Below are positions 34,533 through 42,614 of a stretch of DNA of 64,000 nucleotides, piece after piece. The stretch is from Prevotella sp. (GTDB taxonomy: Bacteria > Bacteroidota > Bacteroidia > Bacteroidales > Bacteroidaceae). Where the stretch lies: assembly GCA_017651265.1 (NCBI GenBank), contig JAGCDO010000008.1, positions 1 to 64,000 on the forward strand, read 5' to 3'. How positions within the stretch are numbered: the first letter of the stretch is position 1; every line of letters starts with the position of its first letter. The position numbers and the translations under genes were made by a program. The notes beneath the pieces were generated by a model that did no database searches, was not told the origin of the DNA, and was given only the letters and a program-made list of their open reading frames with translations.

Positions 34533-36020
34533 TTAAAACACGATTGCTTCATATACATATAGTTCTGCATCGCGCCAGCCATCCCAACCTATTCCAGCCT
34601 TGTCCTGTGCGCAATGTCCCACAAATTCCTCCTTCGTCCAGTTCACCTCATCAGCCACCTGGGGCAGGAAGGTTCCGCTGCGATAACCTTTGCGGATATA
34701 GATACCATGCTTGTGCAGTTGGAACTCATCAAGACTCTGGATGCGGCGCATGGGAGTAAGCACAGAGATCTCTATATCAAGATCATCCAGCTCATCCCGA
34801 GTGACGGGTTCGAAACGGGGATCGCCAAAGGCTGCAGAACGAGCCATCTCGGCCACTACCTCATGCAAGGGAATATCCTCACCGAAATGACCGATGCAGC
34901 CACGCAACCGGCCCTTTTTATGGAGGGAAACGAAAGCACCACATTTTTCATTGAACTTTGATCTTTGAACATTGAACTTTTCAATGCGTTTCCCATCCAA
35001 AGAGTCCTTGATGCTCTTATAGGCAATCTCTTTCAGGGCGCGTTTCTCCTCGTCAGACAAGGTGAAGTCTTTTTCTCCTTCTCTTCGCAGTATGGCAAAC
35101 GAATGGTAACCCACCACGCGGTTCGGATCATGGTCGTCTATATCTCCTGAGTTCTGATACAGGAGGTGCTTCACCTGATACTGATTGTCGAGCATGAGCA
35201 TCAGCGTGATGATAGGGAACCCACCGCAGGCACTTGTAGCCAGGTTCCGTATGCCACTACGGGCATTGGCTTCGATGGTGGTGATGAACTTCTTTACATC
35301 GCCGCTGGTCACTGCCTCTCCCGTCTTCGCATCCACCTTGCACGCATCGGCATAAGAAGGATAATGAGAAAAGTCGCTACTGATGATGAAAAGGTTCTCA
35401 TCGTTGAACCACGGCTTCAGTACCTCGGCCATCCTCTTCAGCTTGGTATAGTCGTTGGTGGAGATGATAATCGGTACGATGGGCGGCACTTCTTTAGGTT
35501 CTAGTGAAGAGTGAACAGTGAAGAATCGTTGGAGGAAAGGTAGCTGCACCTCCAGACAGTGCTCACGGTCGTGCGCCTCTGGACGGTACTTGAACAGACT
35601 GTCTGTATGGGTCAGCTCAAAACAAGTCTGGCGGTCAACCCTTATCTGTCCCAACGGTGTGGAATAATAGTCGGCTTCCGTATTCACCGAAGCCCCATCG
35701 AGCCATTCCTGATGACTGGGACCCAACAAAAAGATTCTCTTATACCTCCTTTCAGGATGAAGGGTCATGTATGCTGAGGCCGCCACATTACCCGAAAAAT
35801 AATAACCCGCATGAGGCACAATCAGTGCTGCCACATTCTCGTAGGGTTTGTTGGAAGCATGACGAGCCAACAAACTGTCCACTTCTTGTCCCAGCACCTT
35901 GGGATCACTCTCATAGAAACGTCCCGCCTGGGTAGCTGGTCTCACCACAGGCGCCGTTGTCTGTCCGTTACAATTCATCATCATCATAGTTGTTATGATC
36001 AGTAATGATCTCTTCCACAT
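34533..36020 (-). CDS. AmmeMemoRadiSam AmrB-AmrA (MEMO1-AMMECR1) fusion protein
   Basis: A 495-residue fusion. The start at 36020 gives a short lipoprotein-like signal (MWKRSLLIITTMMMMNC), suggesting export or membrane attachment. The MEMO-like domain (about 30-300) has the conserved VPHAGYYFSGNVA and SSDFSHYPSYAD, and the AMMECR1 domain (about 315-495) has GAFVSLHKKGRLRGCIGHF. In the first loop of the AMMECR1 domain, residues about 345-357 (EKFNVQRSKFNEK) are encoded by the AAAGTTC heptamer repeat. The gene follows the zinc-ribbon gene by 7 bases and precedes amrS directly. Confidence 0.88.
   Translation of the reverse strand: MWKRSLLIITTMMMMNCNGQTTAPVVRPATQAGRFYESDPKVLGQEVDSLLARHASNKPYENVAALIVPHAGYYFSGNVAASAYMTLHPERRYKRIFLLGPSHQEWLDGASVNTEADYYSTPLGQIRVDRQTCFELTHTDSLFKYRPEAHDREHCLEVQLPFLQRFFTVHSSLEPKEVPPIVPIIISTNDYTKLKRMAEVLKPWFNDENLFIISSDFSHYPSYADACKVDAKTGEAVTSGDVKKFITTIEANARSGIRNLATSACGGFPIITLMLMLDNQYQVKHLLYQNSGDIDDHDPNRVVGYHSFAILRREGEKDFTLSDEEKRALKEIAYKSIKDSLDGKRIEKFNVQRSKFNEKCGAFVSLHKKGRLRGCIGHFGEDIPLHEVVAEMARSAAFGDPRFEPVTRDELDDLDIEISVLTPMRRIQSLDEFQLHKHGIYIRKGYRSGTFLPQVADEVNWTKEEFVGHCAQDKAGIGWDGWRDAELYVYEAIVF
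34949..34984. repeat. In-frame heptamer repeat inside amrBA
   Basis: On the coding strand the units AAGTTCA, ATGTTCA, AAGATCA, AAGTTCA, ATG run in frame. They belong to the same 7-base family as the intergenic arrays at 17678-17709 and 50461-50489. Confidence 0.75.
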
Positions 36021-36027
36021 ATCTATT

Positions 36028-36321
36028 CTAAGTCCAAAATTCTTTCTCACCAGTCTCTTCCATATAGCCCTGACACTTCGGACAGGTCTTCTTGTCCCAT
36101 ATCCGGATATTGTCGCTGCCGCACTGAAGACAGAGTCGTCCCACCTCGCTCCGATACGATGGGGCCACATCAGCAATGATACCACCCACCACGATATTCT
36201 GGATGGTATGGCAGTCGGGACACGACATGGCAGTTATCTGCTGACGGAACAGTCCGCGCCCCTCATACACCTCAGTCTCATATCCACAAGTCTTGCAGCG
36301 ATATTTCCGTTTCCAAGCCAT
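36028..36321 (-). CDS. Small zinc-ribbon protein
   Basis: A 97-residue protein with CxxC pairs: YRCKTCGY (9-12), SCPDCH, RLCLQCGS and KTCPKCQG, i.e. probably two zinc ribbons. It has no signal peptide or enzyme motif. It is paralogous in layout to the 88-residue protein at 57659-57925. It is the first gene of the AmmeMemoRadiSam operon, 7 bases upstream of amrBA, with a promoter at 36368-36399. Function unknown. Confidence 0.75.
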   Translation of the reverse strand: MAWKRKYRCKTCGYETEVYEGRGLFRQQITAMSCPDCHTIQNIVVGGIIADVAPSYRSEVGRLCLQCGSDNIRIWDKKTCPKCQGYMEETGEKEFWT

Positions 36322-36367
36322 TCACAAGTCGCGATTATGATCAGAATCTCTTGATCTTTTTCTTCTG

Positions 36368-36399
36368 CAAAAATAATAAACAATCAGGAAAAAGCCAAG
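36368..36399 (-). promoter_or_regulatory. Promoter of the zinc-ribbon/AmmeMemoRadiSam operon
   Basis: On the minus strand, CTTG (complement of 36396-36399), a 20-base spacer, then TATTTTTG (complement of 36368-36375); one mismatch in the -33 box. Confidence 0.6.
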
Positions 36400-36429
36400 A
36401 AATCATCACCTTATTTTATACAACCTCCT

Positions 36430-36462
36430 TTTAACCTCCCTTTAACTTCCCTTTAACTTCCC
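36430..36462. repeat. Three tandem 11-bp repeats upstream of the receptor gene
   Basis: TTTAACCTCCC (36430-36440), TTTAACTTCCC (36441-36451) and TTTAACTTCCC (36452-36462), followed by a degenerate fourth unit. They lie 26 bases upstream of a likely -33 box, in the divergent promoter region. They could be a regulator-binding array. Confidence 0.65.
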
Positions 36463-36487
36463 TTTATTATTCCTTTCCTGCAACTTT

Positions 36488-36520
36488 TTTGTCGCGCTCT
36501 CCGTCTATAGGTTAGTTTTA
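36488..36520 (+). promoter_or_regulatory. Candidate promoter of the outer-membrane receptor gene
   Basis: TTTG (36488-36491), a 21-base spacer and TAGTTTTA (36513-36520), one mismatch in the last position of the -7 box; 19 bases before the ATG. Confidence 0.45.
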
Positions 36521-36539
36521 GGATAATTAACAGCTTATT

Positions 36540-38945
36540 ATGAACAGAATGAATTTTAGGCGTTTTGCCATGATGATGGTTGCAGCAATGCTTGCCACAG
36601 GAGCATTTGCCAAACGCACCTCACCCGATGTTGGTGGAAAGATTGTTGATGAGAACGGGAACCCGATGTCGTTTGTCAGTGTTGTTTTATTGTCTATGCC
36701 CGACTCTGTCTTCATACAGGGATCAGTATCTGACGACAATGGTGAATTCAAACTCGTTACTCCGGAGAATCAGGGTATATTGAAAATCTCAAGCATCGGT
36801 TATGAAACAATGTATGTTGCCGTCTCTTCTGATGGTAACATTGCTGGCGGTTCGGTCATTAAGATGAAGGAAGACAACACCATGCTCAACGAAGTAGTGG
36901 TAAAAGGTCAGCTCCCTAAGACCAAGCTGCAGGGCTCTGCATTGGTTACCCAGGTACAGGGCTCCGTATTGGAGAAGTCGGGCACCTTAGATGAGATGCT
37001 TTCCAAGGTACCCGGCTTGATGAAGGGTAAGGAAGGTATTGAGGTAATCGGCAAGGGCAGTCCGCTCATCTATATCAACGGTCGTAAACTTCAGGATCAG
37101 GACGAACTGAAGCGCCTGAGTTCACAAGAGATCGTTTCTGTAGAGGTGGATATGAACCCCGGTGCCCGCTACGATGCTACGGTCACCTCTGTGGTACGCA
37201 TCCGCACCATCAAGCATCAGGGCGAGGGTTTCGGTTTCACCGCCATGGCCAGTAATAATCAGCAGTTACGCTACGGACAGAGCGACCCCAATGCGAATTT
37301 CAAGGCCAACTACCGCTATCGTTCGTGGGATTTCTTCGGACAAGTAAACTTCTGGGAGCGCCACAACACGTCCTTTTCGTATGCCTCACAACAGAGCTTC
37401 TATAAAGACAAGAGCGAGCTTGTTCAGCTGGAGCAGGATAACTTTTTCCGTTCCGATTGGCACGGCTATGGTCTGAACTACATCTTCGGTACCAACTGGC
37501 AGATCAGCAATAATCACTCAGTGGGTTTCCGCGTGCAGTATAACGATAAGCTGTACGACAGGAACCATGCTGACATCAAGACCGACTATTATCGCAACGG
37601 AGCGTACGAGGATCATATCGATGGTAAGGAGTCGGAAAAAGGCACAGAGCCCTATTCCTGGCAAGGCAACACCTATTATAATGGTCAGGTGGGTAAGCTG
37701 AACATCGACCTCAACATGGATTTCTATGCCGATAAGTCGGAAACGAATGATAGGTCGGACGAGACTTATGGCACAGGTCGAATGAACCATATCAGCAGCA
37801 CTTCAATCACTTCCGACCGTATGGTTGCTGAGAAGTTGGTGCTCACATATCCCTTATGGATAGGTGTGCTTGGCGTGGGTAACGAGATGTCGTTTGTGAA
37901 CCGCAACTCAAGCTATTTCATTACGGGTACGGCCATTCCCGCTACCGATTCAAAGACCAAAGAGCAGAATATCGCTGCCTTCATCGATTATGGGTTTAGC
38001 TTAGGAAAAATCGGACAGGGTAATATCGGCTTGCGCTACGAGCATGTGGGCTTCGACTACAGGGATCGTCTCAATGCTGAGAGTAATCTGAAGAGATACA
38101 CCGACGATCTCTTCCCCAGTATTGCTTTCTCACGGATGTTCGGCAACGTGCAGACCTCCTTGAGCTACAGTAAGAAAACAGTTCGTCCCCGATATTGGCA
38201 ACTCAGCAGCGCCATTACCTATGCCAACGCTTTTACCATACAGTCGGGCGATCCTACTTTGGAGAACCAGAAGAATCACGAGCTGAACCTGAACGTACGC
38301 TGGAAGTGGGTAACCTTATCCACAAGCTGGCAGCGCATGGAGAAGCAGCTCACCCAATGGTCGTTCCTCTACAACAATGATGGTGTGATCATGATCAAAC
38401 ACATCAATCTCGACAAGCCCATCAACAGGTACAGCGCCTTTGCCAATGCCTCTCCTACCTTTGGTGTATGGTCACCCAGTCTTACCATGGGAATCATCGG
38501 TTTCGATACCAAGCTCGATCTGGCTGATCCCCGCGAGGCCACTGGCACCCGTCAGGTAAGCTACAAGAAACCGATAGGCATTATGCAGTTCAACAACACC
38601 ATCCGTCTGAAGCACAGCTGGCAGTTTGAGCTCGGATGCGATTACCAAACACGTGGCGACTATGTGAACATGCATGTCAACAATACTTCATGCGATGTGT
38701 CTGCCACTGTCCAGAAGTGCTGGCTGAAGAACGATGCCCTCTGTCTGCGTGTCTCCGTGTACAACCTGTTGCAGAGCACGAACCAGGATGTAGGTTTGGA
38801 TTGTGGTTACTACACACTCAACCAGTGGACACGTTCAAACAACCATCGTCTGAACATCTCCCTCCGCTATAACTTCAATGCCACCAAGAGCAAGTATAAG
38901 GGTAGTGGTGCCGGACAAGACACCATTGAACGAATGGGCAAGTAG
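36540..38945 (+). CDS. TonB-dependent-receptor-like outer membrane beta-barrel protein
   Basis: An 801-residue outer-membrane protein. After a signal peptide (MNRMNFRRFAMMMVAAMLATGAFA) comes a carboxypeptidase-regulatory-like beta domain (about 28-115; VGGKIVDENGNPMSFVSVVL), then a plug-like region (about 125-235; LDEMLSKVPGLMKGKEGIEV, SPLIYINGRKL), then a beta-barrel of the OMP_b-brl_3 type ending LNISLRYNFNATKSKYKG. No SusD partner is adjacent, so a SusC-type glycan importer is unlikely. It may be a receptor or an adhesin-like barrel. Its stop codon abuts the stop of the convergent GH3 gene without a gap. Confidence 0.83.
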   Translation: MNRMNFRRFAMMMVAAMLATGAFAKRTSPDVGGKIVDENGNPMSFVSVVLLSMPDSVFIQGSVSDDNGEFKLVTPENQGILKISSIGYETMYVAVSSDGNIAGGSVIKMKEDNTMLNEVVVKGQLPKTKLQGSALVTQVQGSVLEKSGTLDEMLSKVPGLMKGKEGIEVIGKGSPLIYINGRKLQDQDELKRLSSQEIVSVEVDMNPGARYDATVTSVVRIRTIKHQGEGFGFTAMASNNQQLRYGQSDPNANFKANYRYRSWDFFGQVNFWERHNTSFSYASQQSFYKDKSELVQLEQDNFFRSDWHGYGLNYIFGTNWQISNNHSVGFRVQYNDKLYDRNHADIKTDYYRNGAYEDHIDGKESEKGTEPYSWQGNTYYNGQVGKLNIDLNMDFYADKSETNDRSDETYGTGRMNHISSTSITSDRMVAEKLVLTYPLWIGVLGVGNEMSFVNRNSSYFITGTAIPATDSKTKEQNIAAFIDYGFSLGKIGQGNIGLRYEHVGFDYRDRLNAESNLKRYTDDLFPSIAFSRMFGNVQTSLSYSKKTVRPRYWQLSSAITYANAFTIQSGDPTLENQKNHELNLNVRWKWVTLSTSWQRMEKQLTQWSFLYNNDGVIMIKHINLDKPINRYSAFANASPTFGVWSPSLTMGIIGFDTKLDLADPREATGTRQVSYKKPIGIMQFNNTIRLKHSWQFELGCDYQTRGDYVNMHVNNTSCDVSATVQKCWLKNDALCLRVSVYNLLQSTNQDVGLDCGYYTLNQWTRSNNHRLNISLRYNFNATKSKYKGSGAGQDTIERMGK

Positions 38946-41267
38946 TTACAAGGGCATGCTGGGTTTCATTACATCATGACACTTCACCGATTGCTTTTTC
39001 GAGAGGTTATAAGGAGCTGTAGCACGGATATCCTCTACACTGGCTCCAAAGCCGATGGTGTATTTGCCCGCAGCAGTCTCCCATGCCTGTGTAGCCTCGT
39101 TATACGAAGCCAAGTCATACAACGATAGTTTCATGGTAAGCGTCTCACTCTGGTTGGGCTTGAGCTCGCGCGTCTTGGCAAAGGCCTTGAGTTCGCGTGC
39201 AGGTTTCTCCAGTCCACCAGATGGGGCGCTGACATACAGTTCTACCACCTCCTTACCGGCTCTCTTACCTATATTGGTAATGGTGATAGAAGCCGTCAGA
39301 CCGTCCTTTGTGGCTTTGACAACAGGTTTGCTGTATGCGAAGGTGGTGTAGCCTAAACCGAAACCGAAGGGGAATGATACCGATTCCTTGGCAGTGGTGA
39401 AGTGACGATAGCCCACGTTGATGCCCTCCAGATGCTTGGTGTAATCCTGGAACTCCACCTTGTCGTTTCCTCTTCTTCTTCCGAACGAAGCGGCAGCAGG
39501 ACGGACATTGGGGAAGCTGGCACTTGATGGCAGGTCGATGAGGTTGTTAGGCCACGTCATGGTGAGCTTACCTGAAGGATAGGCTTTACCGGTCAGCACA
39601 TCGGCCACGGAATAACCACCCTCTTGTCCGGGTTGCCAGGCAAGGAGAATGGCATCGGGCATGGCTTTCCACGATGCAGTCTCAATCACATTACCCATAT
39701 TGAGCACTACCACTACCGACTTACCTGCCAGATGGAAGGCATTGCATACATCGGTGATGAGCTGGCGCTCCACATCCGTAAGGGTGAAGTCACCCTCCTC
39801 CTGACGGTCGGAGCCTTCACCTGCTTGACGACCTAAGGTGATAATAGCCAGATCTGACTCTTGTGCTTGTACGTTGATGATGGTTCGGCTCACAGCCATC
39901 TCCGGGAGAAGAGCTTTGCCCCAGAACCACCCGCCACGAGAAGGACCGGCTGCAGTGATGCTGTTCTGATAGTCCTGATAACTCTTATATAAATTGGCGA
40001 GTTTCTCGTTGACCTTTAGTCCGCCCTCGGTGAGACCTTGCATCAGGTCGATGGTATGTGCCTTGTTCACATCACCCGAGCCTGTTCCGCCAGCAATGAA
40101 ATCATAAGAGGTAACTCCAAACACCGAGATGGTTTTCGTTCCGTCAATCGGCAGTGCCTGACCTTCGTTTTTCAACAATACCATACCCTCGGTGGCACTG
40201 CGGCGTGTTACTTCTGCATGTGCTTGCAGGTCTGGCTTATTCGTGTATTTGTAGTTGCGGAAGGCAGGTGTCTTCACCAAATACTGCAGGATGCGCTTCA
40301 CGCAGATATCAAGGTCGGCCTCTTTCAGTACGCCGCTCTTCACCTTATCTACGATATCTTTGATCTGTGCATCGTTGCCCGGCTCCATTAAGTCGTTACC
40401 CGCCTGAATCTGTGCTGCCGTATTGCGCAAACCCGTCCAGTCGGTCATCACGATACCGTTGAAGCCCCATTCATCGCGCAAGATGGTGGTGAGCAGTTCA
40501 CCGTTCTCTTGTGTGAAAGGACCGTTTAGGCGATTGTACGATGACATCACAGTCCAGGGGGCAGCCTCACGTACGGTAATCTCGAAACCCTTTAGGTAGA
40601 TCTCACGGAGGGCACGTTGCGACATCACCTCGTCAACCCCCATTCGGTTGGTCTCCTGAGAGTTACCAGCGAAGTGCTTCACTGATGTACCCACACCTTG
40701 ACTCTGTACGCCACGCACATAGGCAGCAGCAATTTTACCCGTTACTATGGGATCTTCTGAATAATACTCGAAGTTTCTGCCGCAAAGCGGTGAACGGTGT
40801 ATATTCATACCCGGGGCGAGCAGTACGTCACAGCCGTATTCCAGTACCTCATTACCGATGCACTTTCCCACTTCCTCTACCAGTTGTGTGTTCCAAGTGC
40901 AGGCAAGAGCAGTTCCCACAGGGAAGCCCGTGCAGAAATACGTGTTCTGGTCGTTCTCGCGTCTGGGGTTGATTCTTACGCCCGCAGGACCGTCGGTGAG
41001 CACCGTCGAAGGAATACCGAGTCGGGGAATGGCCTGTGTGGCACCGGCTGCACCAGGCACCCGCTGAGCATGACCGCCAATCATTCCATTGTCGCCAGTA
41101 GTTGCAATCTGTCGGTTGCCGCCTACCACCAGCATGGCCTTCTCCTCCAGCGTCATGGCCTTTAGAATCTCATCCACATTGTTTGTTTGCAGTTTCTGCG
41201 CATTCATGGTACCCATACTCCCTACGAGTATTGCACAGATGGTCAAAATCGTTTTTTTCATGATCAT
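38946..41267 (-). CDS. Exported GH3 beta-glucosidase
   Basis: A 773-residue exported GH3 enzyme. The signal peptide is near residues 3-24 (MKKTILTICAILVGSMGTMNA); ATG at 41267 or 41261 could start it. The N-terminal barrel has KHFAGNSQETNR and the nucleophile Asp in GIVMTDWTGL; the C-terminal domain (ITLGRQAGEGSDRQEEGDF) holds the acid/base region, and a fibronectin type III-like domain ends the protein. It probably releases glucose or related sugars from beta-oligosaccharides. It lies 31 bases downstream of alkD. Confidence 0.9.
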   Translation of the reverse strand: MIMKKTILTICAILVGSMGTMNAQKLQTNNVDEILKAMTLEEKAMLVVGGNRQIATTGDNGMIGGHAQRVPGAAGATQAIPRLGIPSTVLTDGPAGVRINPRRENDQNTYFCTGFPVGTALACTWNTQLVEEVGKCIGNEVLEYGCDVLLAPGMNIHRSPLCGRNFEYYSEDPIVTGKIAAAYVRGVQSQGVGTSVKHFAGNSQETNRMGVDEVMSQRALREIYLKGFEITVREAAPWTVMSSYNRLNGPFTQENGELLTTILRDEWGFNGIVMTDWTGLRNTAAQIQAGNDLMEPGNDAQIKDIVDKVKSGVLKEADLDICVKRILQYLVKTPAFRNYKYTNKPDLQAHAEVTRRSATEGMVLLKNEGQALPIDGTKTISVFGVTSYDFIAGGTGSGDVNKAHTIDLMQGLTEGGLKVNEKLANLYKSYQDYQNSITAAGPSRGGWFWGKALLPEMAVSRTIINVQAQESDLAIITLGRQAGEGSDRQEEGDFTLTDVERQLITDVCNAFHLAGKSVVVVLNMGNVIETASWKAMPDAILLAWQPGQEGGYSVADVLTGKAYPSGKLTMTWPNNLIDLPSSASFPNVRPAAASFGRRRGNDKVEFQDYTKHLEGINVGYRHFTTAKESVSFPFGFGLGYTTFAYSKPVVKATKDGLTASITITNIGKRAGKEVVELYVSAPSGGLEKPARELKAFAKTRELKPNQSETLTMKLSLYDLASYNEATQAWETAAGKYTIGFGASVEDIRATAPYNLSKKQSVKCHDVMKPSMPL

Positions 41268-41298
41268 TGGTTTTATTTGTTTTTATAGGTATCTTTGA

Positions 41299-42081
41299 TT
41301 ACTCCTCCCCGCCATCAGCAGAATAGTCCAGCCACTGTTTGCGTTCCGTTTCCGACATCTTCTCAATGGCATAGCGCAAGGCTGTACGAGGCATCTCGTG
41401 AGCATGCTGACGGAGGAATTCGCGCAGCAGATCCATCGACACACGCTTGCCCACTTCGCGCAACATCCAACCCACGGCCTTGTGCATCAGGTCGTGCGGG
41501 TGGTGCAGGTGCATCTCGGCATAACGCAGGCACCACGAAGGGTCGCCCTGTTGCGATGTCTTCCAGGTGCATACCATGCTCATGCGTTTCCGCCAAAGGT
41601 TATCACTCATAGCCAGTTCGTCCAGCACCTGTCGCTTGTAGTTATCCGTGCCATCCCCTAAATGGGTGGGTAGCAACAGCCAGGAACCTAAGATCTTCGG
41701 CGCCGACAGGTCCACCAAGTCCCAGTTGTTTGCCTGTTCAGCATATTTCAGGTAGAGTGTCAGAATTTCATCCCGTTTCTCTATGGCCTTCGCATCCTTT
41801 GCCAAACGCTTTGTTCCTAACTTCTCAAACTGTGCAACCAACAGCAGTAATCCACAAAGCCTTACCTCGTGCCAGTGCGACATCAGTAGCTCCGGTATCT
41901 CCTCCAGCGGTGTGCCCTTAGCTGCCTTCACCACCTCCCTTGTCTGCGGTACCTTCAGTCCTAAGAACGCATCACCCTCTCCATACTCACCTGGTCCGGT
42001 CTTGAAGAACCCCATCAACACCTGTCGCTGATTCTCGTTCTGCAACGACTCCATATAGCTTATGATTTCCTTGGCTGTCAT
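41299..42081 (-). CDS. DNA alkylation repair protein (AlkD family)
   Basis: A 260-residue all-helical HEAT-like-repeat protein of the AlkD type, a glycosylase removing alkylated bases. Visible family features are [20 protein letters not shown] near the start, [17 protein letters not shown], and [15 protein letters not shown] (conserved Trp-Asp), then [13 protein letters not shown]. The ATG at 42081 is chosen because a -7 motif lies at 42113-42120, within an upstream extension of the frame. Confidence 0.85.
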   Translation of the reverse strand: MTAKEIISYMESLQNENQRQVLMGFFKTGPGEYGEGDAFLGLKVPQTREVVKAAKGTPLEEIPELLMSHWHEVRLCGLLLLVAQFEKLGTKRLAKDAKAIEKRDEILTLYLKYAEQANNWDLVDLSAPKILGSWLLLPTHLGDGTDNYKRQVLDELAMSDNLWRKRMSMVCTWKTSQQGDPSWCLRYAEMHLHHPHDLMHKAVGWMLREVGKRVSMDLLREFLRQHAHEMPRTALRYAIEKMSETERKQWLDYSADGGEE

Positions 42082-42112
42082 CAAATGCACCACGCTTGTT
42101 GATAATTTTGTA

Positions 42113-42120
42113 CAAAAGTA
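42113..42120 (-). promoter_or_regulatory. -7 element of the alkD gene
   Basis: TACTTTTG on the minus strand, 31 bases before the start at 42081. Confidence 0.4.
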
Positions 42121-42142
42121 GTAAATTGTTCGCAATTTTTCA

Positions 42143-42150
42143 TAACTTTG
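42143..42150 (+). promoter_or_regulatory. -7 element of the ridA-GH51 pair
   Basis: TAACTTTG on the plus strand, 35 bases before the ridA start at 42186, divergent from the alkD element. Confidence 0.4.
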
Positions 42151-42185
42151 CCCACATTATTACGAATTATTATAGTTTACATGAT

Positions 42186-42566
42186 ATGAAGAAAGTGATT
42201 AGTACCCCCAACGCTCCCGCAGCTATCGGTCCGTATAGTCAGGCTATACAAGTAGGAAACCTCATCTACACCTCTGGTCAGATACCCATTGATCCTGCCA
42301 CAGGACAGTTTGTAGAAGGTGGTATCAAGGAGCAGACACGCCAGTCGTTGAGTAACATTCAGGCCATCCTGCAGGAAGCTGGTTTGACCATGGCCAGTGT
42401 GGTAAAGACCACGGTGTTTATGGCCGACATGGCCGACTTTGCCGAAATGAACAGCGTATATGCAGAATTCTTCACCGAGCCGTATCCTGCCCGTTCGGCT
42501 GTTGCCGTGAAGACACTTCCCAAAAACGCATTGGTTGAAATAGAGGTGGTGGCAGAAAAGGAATAG
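42186..42566 (+). CDS. ridA: RidA family enamine/imine deaminase
   Basis: A 126-residue RidA/YjgF protein that hydrolyses reactive 2-aminoacrylate and similar enamines. The signature stretches are [28 protein letters not shown], the catalytic Arg in YPARSAVAV, and VEIEVVAE at the C-terminus. The length is typical. The frame is open upstream, but the -7 element and length support this ATG. Confidence 0.92.
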   Translation: MKKVISTPNAPAAIGPYSQAIQVGNLIYTSGQIPIDPATGQFVEGGIKEQTRQSLSNIQAILQEAGLTMASVVKTTVFMADMADFAEMNSVYAEFFTEPYPARSAVAVKTLPKNALVEIEVVAEKE

Positions 42567-42614
42567 TACCAACCTCCTCAGGTATAGGCGCTATAATCAA
42601 AACATAAAGATAAT

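Noticed and set aside
36540-38945. SusC-type glycan importer of a polysaccharide utilisation locus
   Set aside because: There is no SusD-like gene beside it and the barrel type matches OMP_b-brl_3 rather than SusC.
38940-38950. Overlap or read-through between the receptor and GH3 genes
   Set aside because: The two stop codons simply abut tail to tail (38945/38946); both frames end properly.
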